A stretch of 64,000 nt of DNA, taken from Firmicutes bacterium AM41-11 (GTDB taxonomy: Bacteria > Bacillota_I > Bacilli_A > Erysipelotrichales > Erysipelotrichaceae). Within the stretch, counting starts at the first letter, position 1, and every line of letters starts with the position of its first letter. The notes beneath the pieces are model-generated. The model was not told the DNA's origin. It did not search any database and saw only the letters and a list, made by a program, of their open reading frames with translations. Shown in pieces: positions 21,376 through 29,297 of this stretch. The stretch lies in the NCBI GenBank assembly GCA_003480165.1, contig QUIQ01000002.1:136328-200327 (forward strand), written 5' to 3'. A program made the translations under genes and the position numbers.

Positions 21376-21409
21376 TCTTTATGGAATCTTCAAAAATTCC
21401 TCTTATCAT
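21376..21409 (+). promoter_or_regulatory. Second TCT-N8-TCT promoter, with no gene behind it
   Basis: TCT (21376-21378), eight bases, TCT (21387-21389), 14 bases, TATCAT (21404-21409). The 17-base block AATCTTTATGRAATCTTCA is shared with the promoter at 16631. Transcription would start near 21416 and meet the terminator at 21428-21468, with no open frame between. The rest of 21328-21515 holds nothing coding that I can see. Confidence 0.65.
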
Positions 21410-21427
21410 GTATCTAAAGAAAAAACA

Positions 21428-21468
21428 TCTGCCCAGCGGCAGAAAAGAAAAAAACGCTGCTGGGCAGA
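21428..21468 (+). terminator. Strong hairpin terminating the LanFEG-RK region
   Basis: TCTGCCCAGC (21428-21437) pairs perfectly with GCTGGGCAGA (21459-21468), with a second inner pairing CGGCAG/CGCTG over an A-rich loop. No T run follows, so termination efficiency is uncertain; it could also stabilise the RNA end. Confidence 0.55.
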
Positions 21469-21515
21469 CCCATTTTCACGCTTAATTTATATTCACTGGT
21501 GGCGGTTTTGAGAAA

Positions 21516-21890
21516 TCAAGGCTGCTGCTTTTTTTCTGTAACACAAAATTCTAAGATTGCTTGTGCAATATCCTCTGAGTTAACTTGGTCACTGACTAAG
21601 TTGTTCTGATTTGGAATATAATTAATGTTTTTCAAAGTGACTATAAAAGCTGTTGAGGTTGATGAAAATTCTGGTTTAAACTCAGCTTTATATTTTGGAA
21701 GAATTTCTGTTTCGCTAATAATCTTTTTTAAACCATTTCCGCGCCTTTCCATATACTTCATACGATGAAATAGATCAGCAATTACAGGATTTCTTCGCAT
21801 AGAGCGTATATTATAAATGTCGTATTCTTCAATTGTTCCGTCTCCAAACATGCCACCTGGAGAAGCTATTTCTAAACGGTCATCAAACAT
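21516..21890 (-). pseudogene. Fragment of an AlbA/HATPase_c_4-type ATP-binding regulator
   Basis: The 124-residue frame begins in the middle of a recognisable protein: MFDDRLEIASPGGM and RRNPVIADLFHRMKYMERRGNGL are the C-terminal ATPase-like part of the RecG-like (Schlafen AlbA_2 plus HATPase_c_4) regulators, normally 400-500 residues. The N-terminal AlbA domain is missing. The break coincides with a solo IS1634-type inverted repeat (21903), which suggests that transposition removed it. No ribosome site precedes the first ATG. Confidence 0.7.
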
Positions 21891-21902
21891 GGAACATTTT
21901 TT

Positions 21903-21931
21903 TAGTTATACAAATCTTGTAAAGCTAAGAT
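21903..21931 (+). repeat. Solo inverted repeat of an IS1634-type element
   Basis: TAGTTATACAAAT and the following bases match the right end of the IS at 44372-44402 in about 23 of the first 27 positions, in the same orientation. No transposase is attached. Probably a scar left by deletion or recombination of a related element. Confidence 0.55.
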
Positions 21932-21978
21932 GGCACTACAAAATGGTGAAAGTTAAGGAAAACTAAGTGGGATAAATT

Positions 21979-22020
21979 TACATCTTTGCTAATATAAATA
22001 ACGGTATTAGCAAGAATGTA
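21979..22020. promoter_or_regulatory. Long inverted repeat, probable operator of the AbiE remnant
   Basis: TACATCTTTGCTAATA (21979-21994) and TATTAGCAAGAATGTA (22005-22020) form a 16-bp inverted repeat with two mismatches around a 10-bp spacer. It ends 20 bases before the AbiEi start. AbiEi antitoxins are known to repress their own promoter by binding inverted repeats. Confidence 0.6.
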
Positions 22021-22040
22021 AATGTTAGAAGGTGATAATA

Positions 22041-22619
22041 ATGGAAGCAATAATCAATTCTAAAACAGTTGAGGTTTTAAATGTCAAAAGATTAAAAAAT
22101 CTTAATGTATCAAGGTAGTCAATTTACAATTTTATAAAAAAGAATTGTATGGAAAAAGTAGGGCCTGGTATTTATATCTCTCAAGATGTATTGGAAGATG
22201 AAGCATAATGTATTGTCATTGCGGTGTTCAAAAGGGATTATTTCTCATGATGATGCATTATATTATTATGGATAGATTGATCGAGAGCCAATTTCTCATT
22301 GTATTACCATTTATAGCGGTTATAATCCTTCTACTTTAACGAACTCAGGTTACAAAGTCTACACGGTAAAAAAGGAGCTTTTAGATTTAGGAAAGACGAT
22401 TATCACAAATCAATTTGGTCATGAAATTCCAATGTATGATTTGGAGAGAACGGTTTGTGATTTAGTGAGAAGTAGAAGAAATTTTGAAATTCAGGATTTT
22501 AATATGGCGATTAAATCGTATTTGCAAAGAAACGATAAAGATCTTAATCGCTTGATGAGATACGCAAAAGCGTTTCGAATTGAAAAGATAATTAGACAAT
22601 ATATAGAGGTTTTATTGTA
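22041..22619 (+). pseudogene. AbiEi-family type IV antitoxin, degraded
   Basis: Starts with an ATG behind AGAAGGTG but is broken by an in-frame TAG (22116), a TAA near 22205, a frameshift and a further TAG near 22274. The remaining frames still read PGIYISQDVLEDEA, then IDREPISHCITIYSGYNPS and DLERTVCDLVRSRRN to the end, which is a typical AbiEi antitoxin (winged helix plus C-terminal domain). Followed directly by an AbiEii stub. The system cannot be functional in this copy. Confidence 0.8.
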
Positions 22620-22688
22620 ATGTATTTAACACCAGCGCAAATAAAAGGCAGTATTAAAAATGCTGCAAAACAAAATGAGGTTTCCTAA
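22620..22688 (+). pseudogene. AbiEii toxin, first 22 codons only
   Basis: ATG overlaps the antitoxin stop, as in intact abiE operons. MYLTPAQIKGSIKNAAKQNE matches the start of AbiEii nucleotidyltransferase toxins, then the frame runs into a foldback sequence and stops. The remaining roughly 280 codons are absent. Confidence 0.65.
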
Positions 22689-22725
22689 CTTACAAGCTTT
22701 TAAAGCGAGTTAGGGAAAACCTCAT
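22675..22725. repeat. Foldback sequence at the AbiEii break point
   Basis: ATGAGGTTTCCTAACT (22675-22690) pairs with AGTTAGGGAAAACCTCAT (22708-22725) apart from two bulged bases. No T run follows, so it is not an ordinary terminator. Its position at the truncation suggests a scar or the end of another element. Confidence 0.45.
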
Positions 22726-22777
22726 CTAACTTAGTACCAAGAAAAAAACTATCTAGAATTAAACTTTTTTGGCCAAA

Positions 22778-23269
22778 TCAAATTTCATAAATGGCCGCAG
22801 TGCAACAAAATTCTCTATTTCCTCCACCGGAAAAATGCGATCTACGAGAGATATGAAAAATCACATTTCGATTTTGTACCATATCTTTTACTTGTTCCTG
22901 TGCTCTTTTTGCGCCAGACGAGAAGAGCTTATCATAGGCTTCAGCTCTGACAATGGCATATTGTTTATTAGCTTGTGCATCATTGTAGTATCGAATATTT
23001 AGATATTGTACATACCATTCACGATTGATAAAGATGAACCCAGATGTATCATATTTGATGTTTCCTTTAGCATCTAAGATTTCAATATGGCCATTATTAC
23101 TTTTAATCCAGTCTGCGACTGTATCAAAAGAACAATCAGAAAACTTTTGTATTTCCCACCGTCTTTGTTTTGGATGATTGGTTTTTTGATGAAACTGCCA
23201 TCCACATTCGGAGCAGAATTTCGCATTATCTTCTAAGATTTTATGGCATTTTGGACATTCTTTACTCAT
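22778..23269 (-). CDS. Zinc-ribbon protein of unknown function
   Basis: A 163-residue protein on -. The first 25 residues are a zinc ribbon (CPKCHK with CSECG). The rest is soluble with no membrane segment; it contains FIFINREWYVQYLNIRYYND and ends HFSGGGNREFCCTAAIYEI. I do not recognise the body domain. A run of G with AAGGAGG lies before the ATG, a strong ribosome site. It stands alone between AbiE debris and a truncated gene on +. Function unknown. Confidence 0.65.
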   Translation of the reverse strand: MSKECPKCHKILEDNAKFCSECGWQFHQKTNHPKQRRWEIQKFSDCSFDTVADWIKSNNGHIEILDAKGNIKYDTSGFIFINREWYVQYLNIRYYNDAQANKQYAIVRAEAYDKLFSSGAKRAQEQVKDMVQNRNVIFHISRRSHFSGGGNREFCCTAAIYEI

Positions 23270-23342
23270 TTCTCTTTTCCCCCCCCTCCTTATCTCTAAA
23301 TATGATTATACCAGTAAGCTTCATGATGAGACGGTTGTTCTT

Positions 23343-23633
23343 TTGTCCCAACAAAAACCAGATGACACGATAGAGATTGACTTAGACCTGGACGAGCTGG
23401 ATGCCACCAGTGCCGAGTTGAAAGCAACCTATCAGGAAATCAAAGATTATGTGCTGAAAGAATTTGGCTTTAAGGTTTCAAATTTATATATTTCTCAGGT
23501 AAAACGCAAATGTGGAATTGAAGTGGGAGAAAACTATAATCTGCCAAAGACAGAAAATCCCAAAGTGCCACAGTGTCCGAAAGAGAAAGAAGATGCTATC
23601 AAGGCTGCCCTGAAATATTTTGCGATGATTTAA
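23343..23633 (+). pseudogene. C-terminal fragment of a larger protein, N-terminus missing
   Basis: The open frame continues upstream of the TTG at 23343 without an ATG or ribosome site (HDETVVLLSQQKPDD), so the start is lost. ETVVLLS resembles the end of RlmD/TrmA-type rRNA uridine methyltransferases, followed by an acidic extension (IEIDLDLDELDATSAELKAT) and NLYISQVKRKCGIEVG, a tail that I recall from conjugative-element methyltransferase genes of Clostridia. The assignment is tentative. TnpV follows 31 bases later. Confidence 0.45.
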
Positions 23634-23664
23634 GGATATCGCTGATTTCAAGGAGGAATAACAC

Positions 23665-24036
23665 ATGAAAAGCACATTTGAAAAAATGGGTGGAACCTAC
23701 ACACTTGGCGCAGACGGAATTTACTATCCGAATCTTGTCAGTACAGATGAAGAACCGCATTATGGAAAATATGGAATGATACGGAAAACATATCTGAAAG
23801 AGTATCGTCCGGCAATGTATTCACTGTATATGTTGGAAGACAGATTGACAGAACATCTGAATGCTGTGGACGATGAAGCGCAGGAGCGGATGGTTATTCT
23901 GGTACGTCAGATGATGGAGAGGCAGGGCATTACGGAAGAATTGAAAGCTCGTGATCAGATGAAATGGGTCAGGGCGGTAAATAATATCCGGAATGCTGCA
24001 GAAGAGATTGTGCGTCATGAAATAATTTATAAATAA
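23665..24036 (+). CDS. TnpV-family transposon-encoded protein
   Basis: A 123-residue protein matching the TnpV family of clostridial transposons (YTLGADGIYYPNL near the N-terminus, GKYGMIRKTYLKEYRP, VRQMMERQGITEELKARDQM). TnpV is carried by Tn4451- and Tn1549-type elements; its molecular role is not established. AGGAGG precedes the ATG. No serine or tyrosine recombinase is adjacent, so this is probably left from a larger transposon. Confidence 0.8.
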   Translation: MKSTFEKMGGTYTLGADGIYYPNLVSTDEEPHYGKYGMIRKTYLKEYRPAMYSLYMLEDRLTEHLNAVDDEAQERMVILVRQMMERQGITEELKARDQMKWVRAVNNIRNAAEEIVRHEIIYK

Positions 24037-24043
24037 TAGCTGA

Positions 24044-24072
24044 GGGACTGTTGGACAGTCCCTTTGTTATTT
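24044..24072 (+). terminator. Terminator after tnpV
   Basis: GGGACTG (24044-24050), short loop, CAGTCCC (24056-24062), then a T-rich tail starting TTTGTTATTT. Confidence 0.7.
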
Positions 24073-24263
24073 CTTTGTAGCTAAAACTGGTGACAGGTGT
24101 TAATGACATAATTCGCGTTAAATACATATATTTTATTTGATTTTTATTGAAATAGGCTATGGTAAAGCTGAAAATCGTAAAAAAATACGAAAATATAAAA
24201 TAACTATTGACAGATTGGATGGGGGAAGGTATACTCCAAGATGTAGAAAGGTATGGTGTAATT

Positions 24264-25538
24264 ATGTTTGTTTCATTTTCAGTAGGAAATACAGGTCCAT
24301 TCAAGGAGATAACTGGAATCACAACCCTTGCGGAGAATTTGAAAAAAGAGTTCTTAGAGGAAAATACATTTGAAGTCTCTGGACAGAACTATAATAAAAT
24401 TTCATACATTTATGGAGCAAATGGTTCTGGAAAAACAAATTATTTGGCAGCACTTACGAAAATGCAGAAGATGATAATAATGTCTACTGTGTTGGGAGCT
24501 AATAATAATAAGCTATTAGAAGTTCCTGCAATTAAGAAAGAACTAGCAGCACCAATCGAAACTTTTAAGTTTGATATTGATTGTAAAAGTAAAGAGACGT
24601 ATTTTGAGATTCAGGTGATTATCGAGGAAATTTTATACACTTATTCATTTGCAATTCAGGATGGAAAAATTCAAAAAGAGCTTTTGACCAAAAAGAAGAA
24701 ACGGACAGAAGTACTTATTAAGAGGACTTCTCCAAAATATGAAGACATAGTACTTCGATCCGGATTGTCTAGTTTCAAGAATATGGTATCTGTTGTTAGA
24801 GAAGACGCATTATGCTTGGCAATGGCGGCTATGTTAAACAATCCTTTAGCAAGTATGATTCTGAATGAAATAATGAATTATCGTGTGATAAATATGGCTT
24901 CGGTTGGAAATGCACCGGATTTTGATGAAGAAAATACTAATGAGGAAGCAATAGAAAGATATCTCAAGTATTTAAAAATAGCTGATCCCACATTGACAAA
25001 TTTAAAGGTTGATTTGGAATCAAAAATGGATAAACATGTATTGAGTGAAGACGATTTAGAGAACAAAGAGCTGGTCATCAAAAACATACATGTAAGTGTT
25101 CAATCACTTCATGCTACTTACAAAGATCATAAACAAGTTGGGGAGATAGAACTTCCATTTTTGAAGTATGAATCAAATGGAACTATTCGAATGCTGAGAG
25201 TTTTACCTGCTATTTTTGAGGCATTAGATGCTGGAAGTACGTTATTTATTGATGAAATAGAGAATGGTTTACATCCTAATTTAGTAAAGCTTTTAGCTGG
25301 TTTGTTTAATTCTAATGAATCTAATCCGCATCATGCACAGTTAATATGTACAACACATGACACACTGCTACTCGATGGAGTACGGAGAGATCAGGTATGG
25401 TTTACAGATAAGAACCAGTATGGAGAAACAAGCATGTGCAGATTAAGCGATTATCCAAATGTGAGAAGCAATGATAATATTGCTGCGAAATACTTACAAG
25501 GAGTATTTGGAGCGATTCCCAATACTCAGAATTTGTAA
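24264..25538 (+). CDS. AAA15-family ATPase (OLD/RloA-like)
   Basis: A 424-residue ABC-type ATPase of the AAA15/AAA21 group. Walker A YGANGSGKTNYLAAL lies at about residues 50-64, and a late block TLFIDEIENGLHPNL (about residue 325) is Walker B with the D-loop; TTHD marks the H-motif. The split Walker arrangement is that of OLD, RloA and retron-associated ATPases, many of which act in phage defence. There is no TOPRIM domain. I chose the ATG at 24264; the longer frame from 24207 has no ribosome site. The next gene is reached across a strongly folded spacer; partner and target are unknown. Confidence 0.75.
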   Translation: MFVSFSVGNTGPFKEITGITTLAENLKKEFLEENTFEVSGQNYNKISYIYGANGSGKTNYLAALTKMQKMIIMSTVLGANNNKLLEVPAIKKELAAPIETFKFDIDCKSKETYFEIQVIIEEILYTYSFAIQDGKIQKELLTKKKKRTEVLIKRTSPKYEDIVLRSGLSSFKNMVSVVREDALCLAMAAMLNNPLASMILNEIMNYRVINMASVGNAPDFDEENTNEEAIERYLKYLKIADPTLTNLKVDLESKMDKHVLSEDDLENKELVIKNIHVSVQSLHATYKDHKQVGEIELPFLKYESNGTIRMLRVLPAIFEALDAGSTLFIDEIENGLHPNLVKLLAGLFNSNESNPHHAQLICTTHDTLLLDGVRRDQVWFTDKNQYGETSMCRLSDYPNVRSNDNIAAKYLQGVFGAIPNTQNL

Positions 25539-25546
25539 TAAAAAAA

Positions 25547-25768
25547 GAACCAAAGCGCCAACTTTGGTTCAGGTGGTAGATATCTACCAAATGTAGTAAC
25601 CATGGACGAAATGACCATGGCGCAATATAAAATAATCCAAACCGATAATACCATGGTTACTACAAACTTTCAATAAAAATTTAATACAGGAGAGATAAAA
25701 TATATGACGGAATTGTAGTAATATGGTAGCTATTGCGCCATTAAATTTATAAGTACTTTGGTCATTTC
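25547..25768. other. Nested inverted-repeat region, candidate structured RNA or foldback element
   Basis: Between two genes lie a 9-bp hairpin (25547-25555 with 25562-25570), a 16-bp palindrome (25574-25589), a 14-bp perfect pair (25592-25605 with 25651-25664), a 9-bp pair (25608-25616 with 25760-25768) and a 10-bp pair (25617-25626 with 25732-25741). TTGTAGTAATATGG (25713-25726) can compete for the same partner at 25651. The whole is one long imperfect hairpin with an alternative fold. The first hairpin is followed by a T run only when read on -, so a - strand transcript could end there. Confidence 0.6.
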
Positions 25769-25814
25769 TCCTTTTCATATAGATATATTTTTTATATAAA
25801 ATGGAGGAAATAAT

Positions 25815-26741
25815 TTGATTATTAAAAAGAAAAGAATTAATAGTTTATCATGTTTGAACCATGTTGAAGAGGGAAAGAATCTGATGATGGTACTACGTGA
25901 TGCAGCGAGATTTAAAGGGATATTAGTGAAACTGGGATTTTCGGAGGATTTAATTGAAGGCGAGAGAGTTTTACCATCCATGTTAAATCCGACGCTGAAG
26001 AGAAATGCAGAGCCTTTTTATATTAAGGATAAAACAAAACCGAAAGAACAGTATACACAAACTTTATGGTGGACACGACATGAGTGGGCAGGCCGTGGAG
26101 AGACAATAGAGGTGACGGATTTTGTTACCATTCCTCGTGAGAGATATGCAAGAATAAAATTCGAGCCATACAGTGTGGAATTGTTCTTGAAATATGATGA
26201 ACAAGGCCAGTTGATGGTAATGACGGATTTCATTTCATATTGTCATGATAATGAAAAGTTGCTGATAAATACGATTAATATTTTTCTTACTAATTTTGAA
26301 GAGTGTGAAATATTAACTGAGAATTTTGAAAATGTGATGCCTACCCGAACTATAAAGCTGAATTGGGAAGTGTTACCAAGTGGAGATTATCCGTGGAAAA
26401 GGATACAAGATGATTTACAAAAAGTATCTGCTAAAAGTAGTAAGACTGCGAAAAAATTGCTAATTGATAAATGTGAGTTTATAAATTCTTTTCAGCCTGA
26501 TTTTAGAGCATATGGGAAATCTGGATTTCATGGGTATGTGATTTTTGGATTCATGCATAGGAACATATATGTTTTGGAAAGCGTTTATCCGAACAATGCC
26601 ACATATGTTTTTGGAAAAAATTGGGAAGAACTTTCAAAACTTACTAAAGCCGAAATTTTAAAAGAGAATTTGCAAGATGTACGAATAATTCATAATAATA
26701 ATTGGCAACAAGAAATACGTGATTTGTTGGAGGTAGCATAA
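25815..26741 (+). CDS. Protein of unknown function (308 residues)
   Basis: Soluble, no signal peptide or membrane helix. I recognise no domain. Notable stretches are WWTRHEWAGRGETIEVTDFVTIPRE, the acidic centre IFLTNFEECEILTENFEN and a C-terminal half with YGKSGFHGYVIFGF. It starts with TTG at 25815, 7 bases after GGAGG. It ends directly against a DUF2188 gene, so the two are a translational pair. With the upstream ATPase and the folded spacer it could form a multi-gene accessory system, perhaps defensive; that is inference from position only. Confidence 0.6.
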   Translation: MIIKKKRINSLSCLNHVEEGKNLMMVLRDAARFKGILVKLGFSEDLIEGERVLPSMLNPTLKRNAEPFYIKDKTKPKEQYTQTLWWTRHEWAGRGETIEVTDFVTIPRERYARIKFEPYSVELFLKYDEQGQLMVMTDFISYCHDNEKLLINTINIFLTNFEECEILTENFENVMPTRTIKLNWEVLPSGDYPWKRIQDDLQKVSAKSSKTAKKLLIDKCEFINSFQPDFRAYGKSGFHGYVIFGFMHRNIYVLESVYPNNATYVFGKNWEELSKLTKAEILKENLQDVRIIHNNNWQQEIRDLLEVA

Positions 26742-26966
26742 ATGGGAAAAAATCAACATGTAACGCCACATAAAGAAGGTGGCTGGCAAGTTAAGGGTGA
26801 GAACAATACAAGAGCAACAGTTAGAACTGATACACAGGCTAAAGCTATACAGAGAGCACGAGAAATAGCTAGGAACCAAGAATCTGAACTGTTTATTCAT
26901 GGAAAAAATGGGAGAATTAGAGAAAGAGATTCATATGGAAATGATCCGTTTCTGCCGAGAGGATAA
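26742..26966 (+). CDS. DUF2188 domain protein
   Basis: A 74-residue protein that is almost entirely the DUF2188 domain: NQHVTPHKEGGWQVKGENN, then AKAIQRAREIARNQESELFIHGKNGRIRERDSYGNDP. The family is common in bacteria and has no established role. Starts immediately after the stop of the 308-residue gene with GGAGGT upstream, so the two are co-translated. A strong terminator follows 18 bases after its stop. Confidence 0.8.
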   Translation: MGKNQHVTPHKEGGWQVKGENNTRATVRTDTQAKAIQRAREIARNQESELFIHGKNGRIRERDSYGNDPFLPRG

Positions 26967-26984
26967 ACTATAATAAGTAAACAA

Positions 26985-27033
26985 AGAGCTGAACAGATAG
27001 GACGAAAACTCCTATTTGTTCAGCTCTTGTGTT
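26985..27033 (+). terminator. Terminator closing the ATPase/DUF2188 unit
   Basis: AGAGCTGAACAGATAGGA (26985-27002) pairs with TCCTATTTGTTCAGCTCT (27010-27027), an 18-bp stem with one G-U, then TTGTGTTT. It also faces the relaxase gene that ends at 27059 on -. Confidence 0.85.
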
Positions 27034-27058
27034 TATAAGAGGTCAAAGAAGAAACAAA

Positions 27059-28768
27059 TTATAATTCCATATCATGTGACCTTTTCTTAGATCGAACAGG
27101 CTGATTTCGCCGCATCTCCTGTTTCCTCTGATATTCAAGTTCCCAGGCACGATGGGAAAAAACATCAGGATCCTCCACATTGAGATAATCCACCTCATTG
27201 GCTGCAATATCACGTCGGTGATAGTCATAATATTTACCAAAAATACCTTTGAGCTGCTCGATCAGCTTATCCCGGAAATCAGGACGTATATGGATTCTGG
27301 TGTCCAGCAATTCTGTATACTGTTCAGGTTCAGGACGAAATTTTTCTTCTCGGAAAGCGGCGGCATCTTTTTCAAGCTGTTTTTTGAGCGAGATGTCCTG
27401 AGAATCTAGGATATCAAGATTGTTATTCATCTGGTCGTATTTCTTGGATAGATTCGTCATATCTTTATCGGTAGAGCATTCTGCCTGGAAGATTAGCTGC
27501 TCTTTCCTTGCTTTCAGTTCTTCGATTTCTTCGGTAATAGTGGTAAGCTGTTGATTCAATTTTATATGCTGGATGGGATTCAAAATACTGGTTTTCTCTT
27601 TTTTCACATTCAGTTCTTTCCGCTCTGTAACTTTAGCTTTGAGTTTCTTTTTAACGGTGTTGTATTTATTCAGTATTGGATTAAAATGATTCATCCAGTC
27701 ATGGATCACTTCTTTTTGCATCTCATTGTGGAGCAAATGATATTGTGTAAAAATCATGTGATTTCGGATTGCTTCCAATGTTTCTGCTATTATTGGAATA
27801 GATTTTTCTACAGCCTGTGCCAGTTTTGCTACCTGGGCTTTTAATCCCCGGAGCATTTTGTTATCTGCACGAATCTGACGGTTGATTTCACAGCGGTCTG
27901 CTATCATGCCTTTCTTTTCCATATTCTGGGCAATGTAGCCTTCATGGATGGTTGGCTGTTCGGTGATTCCCTGATCTGCAAAGCTATGGTGATCAATGGT
28001 AGCATTTATCTGATTACGTGCAAGCATTTTATTTACGGCATCTGCCCAGTTTGCCCGCCAGATGCAAAGTTGTTCATCACTGTTCCATTGTTCGGAAATA
28101 GGATTCTGTCTGCCATATCGGCTGCTCTTGGGGTGTTTATCAATCCGTTCATATCCTTTTTCCTGTGCAACAGAGGAAGTCAGATATTCTTTCTTTTTCC
28201 CAACTTTATAGCGATATTGCTTTTCCCATCCCTGTTTCTGAGCAGTTTTAAATTCAGAAACAGTAAATCCTTTTTCTTCTCCATCTTTGATACAGAGATA
28301 TTCTTTTTCTGTTTTATACTGCCATGTTCCATTTTCATTTAGTGGTCGGACAGTAAGAAGAATGTGTGCATGGGGATTGTGACCATCTGTATCGTGAATG
28401 GCAAAATCAGCACACATGCCCATATCCACAAAATTCTTTTGAATAAAATCCTGAAGAAGAGAAATATTGCTGTTTTTATCCAACTCAACAGGAAGTGCAA
28501 CAACAAATTCTCTTGCCAGTCGGCTGTCTTTGGTCTTTTCGGTTTCTTCCACAGCATTCCAGAGTTGTTCCCGGTCATTCCATTCCAATGGCGCCATTGG
28601 AGGAAGCATCACTTCCTGATAGATCAGACCATGCTTTCTGGTATAGTCATGCTGGATGCCATCATAATCATTGTACATGCGGCTACAGCTCATATAAGCA
28701 GAAGCAGCAACAGCAGACCGACCGGAACCACGGCTGACGACTTTGGCTTGCATATGATAAATTGCCAT
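27059..28768 (-). CDS. MobQ-family (MobA/MobL) relaxase
   Basis: A 569-residue relaxase that would nick oriT and lead plasmid DNA into a recipient. The N-terminal MobA/MobL domain shows MAIYHMQAKVVSRGSGRSAVAASAY (catalytic region), and the metal-binding histidines are in GHNPHAHILLT (about residue 128). The C-terminal half is charged and coiled-coil-like (VKKKLKAKVTERKELNVKKEK), normal for the family. I start at the ATG 28768 behind GGAGGTG; the open frame to 28849 covers oriT. The candidate oriT lies directly upstream. Confidence 0.9.
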   Translation of the reverse strand: MAIYHMQAKVVSRGSGRSAVAASAYMSCSRMYNDYDGIQHDYTRKHGLIYQEVMLPPMAPLEWNDREQLWNAVEETEKTKDSRLAREFVVALPVELDKNSNISLLQDFIQKNFVDMGMCADFAIHDTDGHNPHAHILLTVRPLNENGTWQYKTEKEYLCIKDGEEKGFTVSEFKTAQKQGWEKQYRYKVGKKKEYLTSSVAQEKGYERIDKHPKSSRYGRQNPISEQWNSDEQLCIWRANWADAVNKMLARNQINATIDHHSFADQGITEQPTIHEGYIAQNMEKKGMIADRCEINRQIRADNKMLRGLKAQVAKLAQAVEKSIPIIAETLEAIRNHMIFTQYHLLHNEMQKEVIHDWMNHFNPILNKYNTVKKKLKAKVTERKELNVKKEKTSILNPIQHIKLNQQLTTITEEIEELKARKEQLIFQAECSTDKDMTNLSKKYDQMNNNLDILDSQDISLKKQLEKDAAAFREEKFRPEPEQYTELLDTRIHIRPDFRDKLIEQLKGIFGKYYDYHRRDIAANEVDYLNVEDPDVFSHRAWELEYQRKQEMRRNQPVRSKKRSHDMEL

Positions 28769-28843
28769 ATCTGGCACCTCCTTTCGATGTTGCCTGCAAC
28801 AGCGGATAAAGCTCTCGGCAGAGCGCACGAGCCCCGAAGGGGA

Positions 28844-28895
28844 TACCACTGCCTGATTTATCAGGTGGTGAGTAAGTGCGCCCTTCGGGAGTAGA
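28844..28895 (+). other. Origin of transfer with RSF1010-like nic site
   Basis: An inverted repeat (ACCAC..CCTGAT at 28845-28857 with ATCAGGTGGT at 28860-28869) is followed at once by GTAAGTGCGCCCT (28872-28884), which is the nic-region sequence of the RSF1010/MobQ group. Position between the relaxase and its upstream gene is typical. By analogy the nick would fall near 28880. Confidence 0.85.
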
Positions 28896-28905
28896 ACTTG
28901 TGCGT

Positions 28906-29127
28906 TTACATTCCCCGTAGCCGGATCATCAGCTCCCGTTTTAGGGAATCTAAATCCATTTCTTTAATATGGGGAACAATACTTTCCAGAATGGCTCCTT
29001 CCTGGACTAATCGGTGTGTTCTGGCATCACGTTCTTTTTTGCGATTTCTTGCTTCGGCTTCTTCCTGGCGGTGTCTTGCCTGTAAAAGTGCTTTTTCTTC
29101 CGGTGTCATGATTCTTTTATCTGCCAT
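28906..29127 (-). CDS. DUF3847-family small protein
   Basis: A 73-residue, highly charged, helical protein (EEKALLQARHRQEEAEARNRKKERDARTH) resembling the DUF3847 family found beside MobA relaxases in clostridial mobile elements. A role in mobilisation is suspected from its position only. ATG at 29127 follows GGAGGTG. The 170 bases upstream hold no gene that I can see. Confidence 0.7.
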   Translation of the reverse strand: MADKRIMTPEEKALLQARHRQEEAEARNRKKERDARTHRLVQEGAILESIVPHIKEMDLDSLKRELMIRLRGM

Positions 29128-29297
29128 ATCTGGCACCTCCTTTTTATGCCCGTATCCGGGCAGTTTTGGTTTTAAAATCTTTTGGTTTGGTACTATGGTT
29201 TTAGATAACTGACAGTGGCATATTTCTGGTAATAAATGAGGAAAGAAAGTAGTACCACTGTCAGTGAAAAGTAATCATTGTGTTATACTTCTTCGAG

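Noticed and set aside
25547..25570. Hairpin as + strand terminator for the AAA15 ATPase
   Set aside because: No T run follows on +; the T run is on the - side.
25592..25726. TGTAGTAA motifs as RpiR operators
   Set aside because: They look like the sites at 45.7 kb, but here they are arms of hairpins within an unrelated accessory locus; chance similarity is more likely.
25547..25768. Retron msr-msd RNA
   Set aside because: Long hairpin and an OLD-like ATPase would fit, but no reverse transcriptase is encoded nearby.
27551..28894. Several + strand frames opposite the relaxase
   Set aside because: Hydrophobic-looking shadows of the relaxase coiled-coil region, without start signals.
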